A DNA stretch of 64,000 nucleotides from contig JAQFVV010012418.1 of assembly GCA_028023455.1 (NCBI GenBank), positions 9,481,244-9,545,243 of the forward strand, in the 5' to 3' direction. The notes beneath the pieces were generated by a model that saw nothing but the letters and a program-made list of their open reading frames with translations, did no database searches and was not told the origin of the DNA. Below, piece by piece: positions 46,441-58,650 of this stretch. A program made the translations under genes and the position numbers. Positions within the stretch are counted from its first letter, which is position 1. Every line of letters starts with the position of its first letter. Source of the DNA: Epiperipatus broadwayi. Lineage: Eukaryota > Onychophora > Udeonychophora > Euonychophora > Peripatidae.

Positions 46441-46964
46441 CATCAAAAGGAGGTTCAGTACATTATGGATCTGATATCCAGCAATAATATTTTTTATATG
46501 ATGACAATGATATTTTGAACAAGTGGAAGAAATAGTTTGATTATCTTTTAAATAATGATACAAGAATTGCAGTAACTTTTAATGATATATCCATTTGTCT
46601 ATTGATTTAGATTTGGGCAATGTTATCCATCTTAGTGAAATCAGAACACCTCTTCGTAATCTTAAAAATAGAAAAATTGCAGGTCCTATTGAAATATTTG
46701 GAGAAGTTTTAAAATAAATATGTTAGTTTTAAAAATATTGAAATTTTTAGGAGTATATGAACCCATGAATATGTGCCACTTGGTCTTAAGGATGTTTTTA
46801 TTCAAATTTTTAAAAACAAAAGGAATTGACAAGATTGCAGTAATCATCATGGAATTTCATTATTATCCATTATAGCAAGATTTTGTTAAATAGATTTCTT
46901 CCAGTCATAAATAAATGGTTATCAGAGACTCACTGAAGTTTTAGAGAATCAAAAAGCACTATAG
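46441..46964 (+). pseudogene. RTE-like LINE fossil, 5' part (split by LTR units)
   Basis: The plus strand shows ILNKWKK, FDYLLN, SEIRTPLRNLKNRKIAGP, LGLKDVFIQIFKN and CSNHHGISLLSIIA-like segments, the connector and fingers regions of an RTE-like reverse transcriptase. It ends in STIDM at 46964, where LTR-like DNA intervenes. The continuation (VFVATQM) is found at 52245, so the two parts are one element split by a 5.3-kb insertion. Stops and frameshifts are frequent. Confidence 0.8.
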
Positions 46965-47696
46965 ATATTGTACCGGACACTCAATCTATTCTGACACAGA
47001 GGGCGCCACCAGATCACTACGTGTCTGAAAAATTTATTTACTGTGATCAGAATGGATTATGATGATGGTTTGCGCCGACTAAACTCAGGAAGAAACAAGA
47101 GATCTTAAAATTGTTTAGACAATTGAGAATAAAAGCACAAAGACAAACATCAGCCAAATTAAGTTTAAACATATTTAAAAAATTTTATTTGTGAGAAAAT
47201 AAATTGTGAAGTATCAATTTAAGACACAATAAATAGGGTTAACTCAGGCATGTATCAGAAGGACTAAACGCACAGCTCTGACAGACCGACTGATCTAATA
47301 AACGAATTATAAAAGGGAGGAAGCAAATTTCATTCAGCAGAGGATTCACCCAAACATTGGTTTTCCCATTCAGATATTTAAACAATACGTTCTTGAAATA
47401 AATCAACGAAACCAGCGCTGGCGAGCTCTCGAGGCCTGAAAATGTGTCAGGACCACGAATGTCATATGTCGGTAGAAGCTGCACCTATTATTACATTTAA
47501 AATAAAGGTTATTGATTTACCTCAAGAACAACCGAAAAATATGATTGAAAATGAAAGGAAAACAATTAAAACTGGCAAATCTCAACCAAAGGATTGGCGA
47601 AAACTACTCTAAAAATAATAATTAAAGGTCTCAATAGGAGACAAGTAAATCATTAGAAAACCAGTTACGTCTGCCCCAGCAATTAAAGAAAATGAA

Positions 47697-47808
47697 TTAA
47701 AATTTATCAGAGCATATACTCAGAACTTGTATCATAAATTTATTTCTTAATTAATTAAGAAATAAATTTATGATACAAGTTCTGAGTATATGCTCTGATA
47801 AATTTTAA
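47697..47808. repeat. Perfect 112-bp palindrome with no spacer
   Basis: Every base from 47697 to 47752 is complementary to its partner from 47808 back to 47753; I checked all 56 pairs. The centre is CTTAATTAATTAAG. The left arm contains AGAGCATATACTCAGAAC and the right arm its exact complement. There is no loop at all. Confidence 0.97.
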
Positions 47809-48764
47809 GTTATACGTAAATACAAAATAAATTTATCGGAGAGTGCACATGAGTACGAAAATATTAAAGCTTTAAATACTTTAACAGCACGAAAGTCTCT
47901 CTCACCTGCAATTTACAAAGGAATAAATATTATCTTCCTGCTGACGACTTATTCAGAGATATAAGAAACGAAGAAATGGAATCTCCTACCTGCAGAAAAC
48001 TAGGAAAATAAAGTCACCAGCCAAAAGATTTTGGTGGTTAGCAAAAGTGCAAACATAGTGTTTAAAATTAATTATTAGCTATTAAAATAATTTCAGGTAA
48101 GCATTTAAAATATACATGACTGCTAAAGCATTTAGTAAAAGTTAGGCATAAAAATAGAAAAACTCACTCGTCACTCTCCAATAAACAAAAATTGAAAGCA
48201 AACTTGGAATCTTAAAACTAAGATTCCAAGACACACTACAAAATACAAGGAAACACAGCAAATATTATATAGGAGGCTAAATATTTCTTATGAATACAGA
48301 TTTATAATTAGATTGAGCAGAGATTTAATGAAAAGAAATTTACCCTGGGAAGAATAAAAGAAAATATTACCTTACGGTAATGTACTGTTCAAGTAGAGTG
48401 CACACTATTATTCTAGTTCATTTTCAGGTTCTTTGACAATGGCAAGGTAGATGTAAAGAGGTTCCAGTTTCTTCTAGAGGTTTATGGCATTACTGGAGCA
48501 GATTTGGAAGTTAGGGATCCATTCTTTCTTAAGTTAGCACGCCATTCTGATGATGACAACATGTACAGTATTTGACATCTTGTTGCAAGCAAAAGGATTT
48601 AATAACAGCGAATTTCCTTGAAGAATTTAAATGTCCAAACTGCTGTCAAAACTCTGGATCACAACAGGCTGCAGTCCAAATGCGTATAAGAATACGAACT
48701 TTCACTTGAGAAACAGCTTGTCTAGTTAAGAATAATTAAGAACTAACTCTCCAAATTTTCGGGG

Positions 48765-48774
48765 CTATTTATAC
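48765..48774 (-). promoter_or_regulatory. TATA-box-like element in LTR unit A
   Basis: On the minus strand GTATAAATAG is followed by a GC-richer stretch (CCCCGAAAATTTGG). This is the usual layout of an LTR promoter. It supports the minus orientation of unit A. No activity can be inferred. Confidence 0.5.
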
Positions 48775-49209
48775 CTCGCTCCATTTCCCACGAAACACTT
48801 TCCTTGTTGTTGAATTCTATGCCTAAGGCAGGGCAAATATTAATCTCCAGTTCAATCTAATCCAAGAATTCTATTCAGGGATTATTGAAACAAAAAACAA
48901 CAACACAAATCAAATCTCCGCTTTTTTGAATGAGTTTACAAATAAAGGCAACAGGAATGTAATTAGCTAGCCAACTTGTTTTTTAATCAAATTGATTAAA
49001 AAAAAAAGTAAAAACAAGCGGTATAAGAAAACTATTTTAAAAACAATTTTATAAACATTAAAATGATTTATAAACGAGTAGGTGTTTTAATACATGTGTT
49101 CTTTTTAATAATTAATTTTTTTTCTTTTAACTTTAGAAACTTAACAAAATTAAAAGTTTTTAATTTTGGCAGTAAAATCCTTGAATCAGATATCAATCCG
49201 GTTCAATAT

Positions 49210-52200
49210 TGTAACGGTCAGGTTTGTACATTTGCTCAACAGACTGGAAGTTCGAGCCAGAGAACCAAAAGCTGACCAAGTCAGGATAGTAATATCCTGT
49301 CTGATCATACCTCAACTCTCGTACCTGTGTTTCCAAGCCAACCCATTGCGAATGACATGCCTAAGGTTACACTCAATATCTCTTTATTCATGTTCCAGCA
49401 CATGAGATACCCCCCCCCCCCATTACATATTATATAACTTAACTAGTGATTCATCAGGTAATGAGCAAGAATGGAGACTGAGATAAATTTATATTTCATA
49501 AATTTAATGTAACAGTAAGTTATAAAGCAAAATAAATTGGGTATAGTTAGTGTTCGTACGCAGGTGAGTGAATACTCAGGGTTACAAATAATATAATAAA
49601 ACAAACTATATAGTTCTCACACACAGGTGAGTGGCTTTTGGGGTTACAAAATGCTTAATTTGATGAATTTAATATACTTATACCATCTTCTATGTCATAA
49701 CCCATGCTAGGTTCTATATAGTGGAAATCAGTAATAGTTAGAGTGATCAATTTATTGATAACTGATGGAGATTATATTATTATTTTTACTTAGTTTAAAC
49801 CTAATTATAATGATATTATATATAATTGCTACACAGATAAACACATTAATTCAGATTCCGAATCAGATCAAAGCCAAAATTACTTTCTAGGGAAGCTGAA
49901 CTTAGATGTGGCAGTCAGATTCTAGTGCATTATAAACTATAGTATTAGAATAAATGGGCCTCGAATGTGTTTTTAATTGAGGTTTATTACCTAGTAATCG
50001 GTTCCTCAGATCAGGATACTTGCTATAATACGAAGAGATTTTTTTATTCAAGTGAGCAGAACAGTGGCTTACAAGCCCTTTGGAACGCTTTGGTTCCTTC
50101 AAATACAAATAAATGTCACAGTTGTCTAAACTTTCGATGCGTGAATTGATTTGGAAATGATCCTGGTGTAGGCCATTATAGGTATAGCAAGGAGACATGC
50201 ACATTTATGCTAACTAGCAACACCTTCACAACACTAATTTAATATTTTCATAAATTAATTACGCTAAAATCTTAGCTTCTTTCAGTGCTACTGCCACTGG
50301 TCAGTTCATAAATGAGATTATTAAGTCTCATGATAAAGGAGATAATAAGAATCTTATTTAAGGATCTCTGGATAGCTTCTTAATCTTTAATTAAATGGAG
50401 TTATAGCAAATTTAAAGATTTACTAGAACTTGAAACATTGATTATATATCGTATACTTTACATCTAATATCAAACAAACTGATTTTTAAATAATCTATGG
50501 CAAATATGGATTCTTAAATAGCTCACGCAAAATATTGATTCTTAAATAACTTATTCAAATATTAATTTTAAATAACTCGCAAAATATCTATTTCAAATAA
50601 CTTACGCAAAATATGCATTTTAAATAACATATGCAAAATATATATTTTAAATAACTTGCGCAAAATATGCATTTTAAATAATTTATTTTGTGTATTATAA
50701 GTAACTGATTCACTCTAGCGTAAATAATAGTTTGATTTCAGAAGGGAGTTTTACCTATATTTCTTTATATTACAATAATCTGACATAACGGAAAGGTGTT
50801 TACTACACCTTTCTGATAATTATTAAAACCCACAAAACTCCATTCTGATGAACATAGCATAAATTAATAAACATGAAATTAAATCTAAAGATAGATGGCA
50901 TAAGAACAAATTGCAGAAAATGATCAATGGAGTTATAATTTAGAAATGAAGAATTGGTTTGAAATGGTTTTATAGAACCTAAATATTTATGCTTACTTAA
51001 AATATTTATGATCAAGCAAGAATTTTGAGAGTGCTCTAAGATTTAAAGTAAATTTAATATAAACAGTTTAGTTTACCATTTAAATAAGATAATTATATAC
51101 AAGATTTGATTAGTTAGCTATCGTTTAGTTTAGAATGGGTTTAGTAATGGAATTAAGTATTCTGCAGAATGATTTACCGGTAATACTTCATTGTAAGTCT
51201 TTCAGGACATTCTCTCTATTAAATCAGGCTGTGGCTTTTTTAGGTTTAAGTCTGGATGCAGTTTTATAAATTACTTCGGTGGCAGCTTTCCTTCATTGGT
51301 CAGGAACTCTCTGGTATTTCAGGTGTAGCTTCTCCATTCTTGGGCTCGGGTTGAGGTTGATGTTTTCTTCCATTCTGTAGCAGTGGTCTGGGAAAATAGA
51401 CAGCTGTCTATTGTCCCTTAGTCAACGGCCCTCATTTTAACAGCTTTGGTAATGGCTTAGTAGAATTCAGCTTGCTAAAGTAATGCGGGAACAGCTTTTC
51501 AATAATTTTTTCGGCACTGGTCTTTCAAAAAATATGTATCAGCAGCAGCAACCACTTTTGATGGCTACTATAGGCCTTTTTTATATTCTAATTTTGACAG
51601 TAGGTCCCTCCCCCTTTTACTTTTGTAACGTCATTTGTTTACTGGTCCAAACTTTGCCTTTAACTAAATTTCCACTTAGTTTTTAATATTTGCTATAGTT
51701 AAATCTGGACTTAAAAGCTCTATTCCCTCGAGTTTTCCAATTTGCATCATAGCTACATCCAGAGTAAAAGATCTATTCCTTAGAGTTTTGCAATAGCACT
51801 TAGTATGAAATTTTCTGCTTGACTGAATTGTATAATTTGTCTTGGTTATAATTTTAAATGGGTCAAGTTTCAGCCAAAAGACGAAATGTTAAAACTTGTA
51901 AACAAATTACAGCATGTGTAATTTTAAACAAACAATAGAACTTGAAAATTATTTAAAATGAATATTAAAACTTAAATGAATAATTTTATAAATTTAAATT
52001 TATTATTTTGTTGTATGCATAAATGCTAACTACACAAATGTAAAAGAATATGTGCGTTTATAAATGTTTAAGACTGCATTTTCATATTATAGTTAACAAG
52101 TGATTATACACGTACATACTCGCAATATTACAAGCACACTCAAAGTTTTAAATTAAAGAAATACATGCAATCTGAATGAAATGAAATACACTATTATAGA

Positions 52201-52240
52201 ATATAATAGGTGAAACAGGCAGGTCACTAGATCTGTTTCA
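49210..52240. mobile_element. LTR-like unit B, adjacent to unit A
   Basis: The unit runs from TGTAACGGTCAGG (49210) to CTAGATCTGTTTCA (52240) with ATAT on both sides (49206-49209 shared with unit A, and 52241-52244). After it the LINE fossil resumes. No coding frame is convincing. It includes a 12-C run at 49410-49421, a 27-bp tandem array at 50481-50690 and patches of lower AT content. The start is nearly the same as that of unit C (TGTAACGG), suggesting related LTR families. Whether it is a solo LTR or a non-autonomous element is unknown. Confidence 0.55.
50481..50690. repeat. Tandem array, about 27-bp unit, seven to eight copies
   Basis: The unit ACGCAAAATATGCATTTTAAATAACTT-like (variable) recurs from 50481 to 50690; GCAAAATAT is followed each time by a TTTAAATAA segment. 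Copies differ by several bases, and the spacing drifts by a few nucleotides. It is non-coding and lies within LTR-like unit B. Confidence 0.85.
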
Positions 52241-52244
52241 ATAT

Positions 52245-53465
52245 GGTTTTTGTTGCAACACAAATGCAAGGAATGAAAGTTTGTTTTATATATTGTTTTT
52301 ATTGATTTAATTAAGGCATTCAGTTACAGTTAATTGGACAGTTCTATGCCATTGTTTTAGAATTAGTTGATTGTCCATCAAAATCTGTTTGTATTATACA
52401 ATTTCTACATGATGGAATGAGAGGAAATGTTATTACTAAGAGTGAAAAATTTGAGTATTTGAAATGATAACAAGAATGTGTAGTTTGCCCAACATTATTT
52501 TTAATTTTTATGATATTTTGGAATTGTTTATAGGCAATTTAATCAAACAGGATTAAGGTATGATACAGGTTTGATGGTGGAATTTTTATGACTTACAGAA
52601 TGTTTTTAAGGTTTTGAATGTAATATACGAAGATTTCAGATTATTAATTTATGATCAAAAAATCTCAAGTTTTTTATCAACAAGTGGCAGAAGGCCTTAG
52701 CAACTTTTAGCTAGGAAGCTTACTAACTTGCAATTATAAAGCAGTTAAAACATTGATAGCGTTATAAGTAGAAAGATGAACATAGATATTGAGGTATAAC
52801 ACAGACTTCAATGTGTTACTCATTCCTGTGTATAATGAGTTAAAAGAGAATATTTTAACATAGGGAAATAATTAATTACTACAATTAAGCTGGCTATATA
52901 TAGATAGAATTTGTTTTAACTAATTTATTGTATGGAAGTGAGACTTGGATAGCCTATCACTCATTATAAAGGCATTAGAAATCTTTTATTTGAGGTTGCT
53001 CTGTGAAATTTTAAAAAATAGAATGGTAATATCGTACAACTAACCAATCTGTTCTTCAACTTGCTGGAGGTTATACTATTGAGTCAAACTATTGTAAAAT
53101 CCCACCTTTGTTGGACTGGTCATATAAAGCAAATGATCAATGGAAGACTTTAAAAAGATATTTTATGGCAAATGAAAGTGGTTTTAATGCCTTCATTAAC
53201 AGAATTATTTCAGAGTCATTCTAAAGAAGAGCAATGCCCATTGTTTCTCTTGGATACATAAAGTAGAAAATGGAATACATGAGACTTACAATTACATTGT
53301 AAAATATTAGATATGCATATTCTACATGCGGATATATTTGTGGTTCATAGATTGACTTGTTTAATATTGCAAAAGTCATTTCTAGAACAGCTCATCCCCT
53401 CTTGTTTTTGAGTTAGAATGGCCATACTAGTTTAAAAGTGGCTGTTCATTATTATTATTATTAAT
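52245..53465 (+). pseudogene. RTE-like LINE fossil, 3' part
   Basis: This continues the element broken at 46964. Plus-strand segments include VFVATQMQG, IQFLHDGMRGNVIT, ECVVCPTLFLIF (the QGCxxSPxLF box), LLYGSETWIAYHS near 52930-52960, TNQSVLQLAGG, CWTGHI near 53110-53130 and a terminal ILWQMKVV-like segment. The order follows the palm, thumb and C-terminal domain of RTE-like LINEs. The catalytic DD box is not clearly preserved. An ATT run near 53445-53462 may be its 3' tail. Confidence 0.8.
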
Positions 53466-53921
53466 TTTACAAGAAATTGGTGAAACTTTAGGAGACATTT
53501 ATTGATAATATTAAAAAAAGGAATCTGGAATGGAAAGATATTCACATTTAAAGATTTTTATTTAAAAAATCTAAATAATTACATTTACTTCAGTTTTGTA
53601 AATCTATAAAATGTTTTTCTAATAGGCCAATATACTGTATTCATCACAATATTGAAATCAGTTGATAACAGGAGTCACTTAATTTTGTGTTCATAAGAAG
53701 TGATCAATTTCCCATTGTTAATAAAATGTGATTCTTGAATTAATATTTAGATTCAATAATTTAAATTCTAGTAAATAAAATAAATTATCAATTTGAAATG
53801 ACATTTTTTTATTTATAAATGTTAAATCACAGAAATTATTGTAACATTTTATATTTTTTAAATTTAATTTGAAATTTTGGATGTAATTTTTTTTATTTCA
53901 TTATATCACTTAACTTAATGA
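53466..53921. other. Non-coding AT-rich DNA
   Basis: Nothing recognisable; A- and T-rich sequence between the LINE fossil and the RZ1 copy. Confidence 0.5.
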
Positions 53922-54505
53922 GTTCCGGCTTTCACAAGACTCTCGACCCACATGATACACTTGACCACATATATGTCTAAAAGATAAATAATCACCAATA
54001 TCTGTATTTTGGGCTAAACCAGCACTCGTCAATTGGTCCAGATTATCATCTCTATACATATATACAATAAGTGCTCGAATTTATATTAAAATAGCCAATC
54101 TTCATACTTTAATGGACATGCTTTAATCCACTCCATCCTCCAACTCTTCAGCAGTCCATCCTATTGAAAATCTGATAATGGTACGCTCAAAGTCTACACT
54201 GATGCCAACATTCTCATCACATCCAGGTTGACTATAAGTCACTCTGACCCCTCATGTACAGGACTTAATCCATTTAAGTATATATATAAGGGCTGGACAG
54301 ACATTCAAGCTACTATTAGTATCTAACATACAGGCTATATATATATACCTGTACAAACAACGTTATATGTAGTGTATTTTGAGCTCAGACTTTCACACGA
54401 CCTCTATAGTCAAGTGTATCGGTAGTATGAAATAGTGTGGAGAGTTGAGAGTCGTGTGGATGTCTGAGCTCAAAATGCACTATATATTACATTGTTTGTA
54501 CATAT
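53922..54505 (-). repeat. RZ1 retrozyme-like repeat with inverted end fragment
   Basis: A minus-sense RZ1 unit occupies about 53922-54310 (tRNA-like end, hammerhead, then body with CCACTCCATCCTCCAACTCT and CACTCTGACCCCTCATG landmarks). From 54366 to 54503 the tRNA-like end alone appears as a short inverted pair: TTTTGAGCTCAGACTTTCA against TGTCTGAGCTCAAAATGCAC. So the tRNA-like module can occur apart from the ribozyme. Confidence 0.7.
53988..54049 (-). ncRNA. Hammerhead motif, RZ1 family (mutated)
   Basis: On the minus strand: GGACCAA, TTGACGA (a C-to-T change in the core), stem II UGCU/AGCC, AAAA in place of GAAA, stem III AUACAGAU, A, UUGGUGAUU. Stem I (ACCAA/UUGGU and AUAAUC/GAUUAU) is perfect, while the core is damaged, so it should be inactive. 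Confidence 0.6.
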
Positions 54506-54517
54506 ATTGTAACGGTA

Positions 54518-56921
54518 AGAAAAGTAGAGCTGCTTTAACCTAACCTAGAGATGCAGATAGAGGGGGTTCGAACCTCACCTACTCCTCTAGATTGCTACTA
54601 AGCGACTTACTCCCCAAACCTCACTAGAATTTAATCTTAATGTATGCCCGGTGGTCAGGGAGAGAAGAGACCACGAAAAGGAATTTTTACATATATAATG
54701 ATCAGATGTACATACGTATGTTACAAAAGAAAACAATACTAAGTGGGTTTATTTATAGTGAATGAAAGATAACACAAACTATATTATTTACATTAAAAGA
54801 ATTCATACAGTTTTATTAATAGTGTCACAGGCTATTTTCACTGCAACCAGAGAGAGAGAGAGATGATTCATTAACTCTGTGGTTGGAGAACATAGAAATA
54901 AATAGGTGGTCAAACTCAACTAAACACTTTGGACAGGTTTAAATCACCACCCTACTTATGATTTAAGAAGAATGATAAAGTGACCCCAATAGGAATTTCC
55001 AGCTATAATTGAAACATTTCGATGATATTTTGAGAAAGATTTCCTAATAAATATAAATATATAAGACCATGCACACAGGCGATAGCATATAGTGGGCTGT
55101 GAGGCTCGAGACATAACAGTTAACCAAGAGGTTAACACAAGACTGGATAGCTCTCCGTCTGTAAACTAGGTTAGAGAGAAAAATGGAATCCGTTTGCTAA
55201 ACGCGTGACCCGAATTCAGGATCGGAGTTTTTGTTGCTTCTGTCCAGTTACGTACATTTAAGGAACTGAGATCGACATGAGATCCCGAACAATTTATTTA
55301 TTTTCAGAAGTCGAATGTAGGTATGTTAACCTGAGAAAACTTGCAAAAGAACACTTAATTTATCTACAGCCAGTAGATCACCCACACGATACCATATAAA
55401 TACTCAACACCTTTAAATTTAAAAAGAAACCCTCTGCAAAATATATATCTTAGAAACCAACTATCACTGAAAATCCGCAGAAAAATAGTAACTTCACCTT
55501 TATAAATTTGAATAAAAAAGAAAAGTGGCGGATATTTTATTTATTTAGTTGAAATTTAACCCATTTACCACTAACCAATGTATTTAATAATTTTTTTAAT
55601 ACATATTTCAAATACTCTCTCTAGTACTAAAATATAAATCAACTTTTATTTCACGCTCTTTAAAATATAACTTTAAATTTGTAACCCTTCATTGACTAAA
55701 ATATACTCATTTGATAAGGATCTTTCTTTTATATTATATAAAAAAACTAAGTTAAAGTTTGGAAAGTTTTATAATAGAATATCTAGCAATTTAAATCTTG
55801 ATTTTAAAATAGAGTTTTCACTTTCATGATTTCTTCCTTTTCTTTCTAAATAAATAGTTATATGAAATAAATAACTTAATTATGGGAGTATAATGGCGGA
55901 AAGTTAAACAACATTTTTCAATTAAATTAATAAGAATTACCACCATTATATGTAATAACCCTACCACCCATTAAAGTATTTAAAGAAAAAAGAAAGCAAT
56001 TAATGAAATATAATTTCACAAGACTCGAATACATAGATTTAAAAAAACATATATATATAGAAAAGCATAAATATACATTGAAATTGCAAATTACCAAGAT
56101 ATTTTAATAATTTATGGGAACGTTACCGGTAACTAGATGAGTGGGTCAAAATGAGTTCATTTGATGTTTCCTCGCAGGTCTTCTCAGTTCTTCAAATTTG
56201 TTTTCCATGTTTTTGAGGGCAGATTTTCACGGATACAGGGCAGATATTTTGTTCTCTGGCTGGCTTACATGATTATGACTCCGACCTCAGGAACAGCTCA
56301 GGAGAGCGAAGGCAAAGAAGTTACCCCTGCATTTTTGCAGAGCAACACATTTCTGGATTTTTTTTTATTTATATGCTGAAAGAATAGAGTGCAGCTTGAA
56401 GTAAGTACAGCAAGCAAGAGTTCGCTATATTGTCCAATCTTTCAGCAAAATTTCTTCCAACAAAATTCTTAAGATTTCTCTCTGACCTTCAGCACCGGTT
56501 ACCCGCAAGCATAAGACCAAGAACAAAAGAAAAGTTCTTTATTTATACACTTTTTCCATTATGTTTTTAATCTGCTAATTAGTAGCGAATCATGCCCGTT
56601 GTTTCAAATTTTTCCTGTTATCTATTTTTATCTAATTCAGAAAAATGTTTTACTAATTAAATTCCTTTTCCTAATGGATTCTATTTAATTAAGAAAATTT
56701 ATCTTATCGAATTCTTCCAACATATATTTTAAAAATAGTTGCAAATATAATTTTAACTTTCTATATTTTATTTTATTAAATCTTTTCTCTTTAATACAAT
56801 TTCTTCTTTAATTTAGGCAACTATTTGAGAAAACGATAAATTTAGTTTGAAAAAGAAACATACATTCACTGTGGTTGGACTTAGGGTCTTAGTTAGTCCA
56901 CAGTGAATGGTGAAGCCAGCA
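54518..56921 (-). mobile_element. LTR-like unit C with 5-bp TSD (solo LTR?)
   Basis: The unit begins TGTAACGGTAAG (54518) and ends GAAGCCAGCA (56921), flanked by TATAT at 54513-54517 and 56922-56926; since the surroundings are TA-rich, this duplication is weak evidence. In minus orientation it starts TGCTGGCTTC, has a TATA-like GTATAAATAAAG about 370 bp inside (complement near 56536-56547) and ends CCGTTACA, the expected layout of a Gypsy-type LTR. A hairpin with 12-bp arms (CATTCACTGTGG/CCACAGTGAATG) lies at 56864-56910. It contains a GA run at 54849-54864 and no coding frame. Confidence 0.55.
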
Positions 56922-57475
56922 TATATATATTTATATGCACAGCTTTTTCAAGACGAATAAAATACGAATAAATAAAATTTTATCAATAGAATAATCTTTA
57001 CTTTCATATTTAAAATGTTGACATAATATTTTCATAATGTTTACAATATACTATTTTTTAAAAAGTTAATTGCTATTAAAAAAAGAAATATTGTGAAAAA
57101 TGAATTTATAAATAAAATTTAATGATATGCTTAATGTCATTGTGTTTATTAAAGATTAAATTTTAATAAAATACAAAATATTTTAATTGAATTTGTTAAT
57201 TATATTCATTTTTTTCTATCAGAATTTTATTTCCTTTTTTTTTATCCTCTTCATTAATTAATCCAATGTATGTCATTTCCAGATGTGTATATATGTGAGT
57301 GTATTTTCATATACAATATTGCACTATTAATATAGGAGTAATATGTATTTTATTTTAATTATTTATTATAATTTTTTTTTTTTTTTTGCTTTCCAATTTT
57401 TTTAATATTCATTGGAATTAAATTTTTTTTTTTTTTTTGGTGATTTTACTAAAAGGAGATAATTACCTTAAAAAT
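56922..57475. other. Non-coding AT-rich DNA
   Basis: No gene is visible; poly-T runs at 57373-57388 and 57424-57438 lie just before the RTE fossil's 3' end. Confidence 0.5.
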
Positions 57476-57851
57476 CACCACCATCATTTTTATATATTAT
57501 TGATCCACTGCAGCATGAAGATCTCTCCACATTTAATCCACCTTGCTTGTCTTTATCACAACATACCAGCATACATTTAAAACTTCAATCTCTTCTAGCA
57601 CTATGTCCAATCCAACTCCACTTCAATCTCTTAATTCTTTCAGTGATGTCAGTTTCACCTGTTTGTTCTCCCATCCATGCATTTCACTTTCAATCTCTTG
57701 CTACTCCTAACATACTTCTTTTCATACTTCACTGTGTAGTCTGAAGTCTGTTTTGCTTCTCTCTTAAGCATCCAAGTTTCAGATCCATGAGTAAGAACAT
57801 GGTAAACCATACCAATTATAAACATTTTTTTTGAATATGTAGGTGTATTTT

Positions 57852-58650
57852 TTTATAATATTAAGACAGATGCACCTTAAAAATGCTTATATGACAACCA
57901 ATCAGACGTAATAATGACTACACAGGGAATTCTCAATTTAAAACACAAGGCAGAGATTTTATGAGAAAAAGATGGTTCCACTTTCTTCTCTACTTAAATT
58001 TATATATAAATAAGGCAGGTTCAAGCATTTTGAACTAAGAGCGTGAAGCTTTAAACACCTTCACATTTAATTTACTAAATATTATATATAAATAAACAAC
58101 GTGAAATCTTTTGATTTACTATGAAGTAATTTTCAAATCTAATGAAATGATAGTAACAAATGTAAATATATTAATTTATTATGTGCAAGCAGATGATATA
58201 ATAATAATGTGAAAGGCTGAAACCTTTGACAGATGTGCCTTAAAAATGCTTATAGGACAATGTAAATATATTAATTTATTTAAGGCGCATCCGTCAAAGG
58301 TTTCAGCCTTTCACATTATTATATCATCTGCCTGCACTTAATAAATTAATATATTTACATTTGTTATTATCATTTCATTAGATTTGAAAATTACTTCATA
58401 GTAAATTGAAAGATTTCACTTTGTTTATTTATATATAATATTTAGTGAATTAAATGTGAAGGTGTTTAAAGCTTCATGCTCTTAGTTCAAAATGCTTGAG
58501 TCTTGAATTGAGAGTTCCCTGTGCAGTCATTATTACATCTAATTGGCTGTCATATAAGCATTTTTAAGGCACATCTGTCAAAGATTTCAGCCTTTCACAT
58601 TATTATTATATCATCTGCTTGCGCTTAATAAATATATTTATAATATTAAG
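57852..58650. repeat. Foldback repeat E inside RTE copy, 14-bp TSD
   Basis: The inserted DNA (57866-58636) is flanked by TTTATAATATTAAG at 57852-57865 and 58637-58650. Inside, two copies of a unit of roughly 285-365 bp face each other around about 58260-58275. Each side is just over one unit: CAGATG..CCTTAAAAATGC recurs at 57867 and 58231, and its complement at about 58282 and 58566. Recurrent text is GTGAAAGGCTGAAA, followed by CCTTTGACAGATGTGCC. No hammerhead core was found. The long duplication suggests retroposition rather than a cut-and-paste transposon. Confidence 0.8.

Larger units (their letters stand above)
46969..49205 (-). mobile_element. LTR-like unit A (solo LTR?), minus orientation
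   Basis: The unit runs from TGTACCGGACAC (46969) to CCGGTTCA (49205), flanked by ATAT at 46965-46968 and 49206-49209. In minus orientation it starts TGAACCGG, carries a good TATA box (GTATAAATAG, complement of 48765-48774) about 440 bp inside and ends CCGGTACA. This is the TG...CA layout of a long terminal repeat from a Ty3/Gypsy-like element. It has no coding capacity. It is less AT-rich than its surroundings and contains a perfect 112-bp palindrome. The solo-LTR interpretation is inferred; no internal region is present. Confidence 0.6.

Noticed and set aside
48548-48580. CTGATGA at 48549 as a hammerhead start
   Set aside because: No GAAA follows at a suitable distance and no stem II or stem I can be formed.
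50826-50865. CTGATGA with a later GAAA at about 50873
   Set aside because: The intervening sequence does not form a stem II and no stem I pairing exists.
57852-58650. Hammerhead in foldback repeat E
   Set aside because: GCAGATGATA and GGCTGAAACC superficially resemble core boxes, but the order, spacing and helices do not fit.
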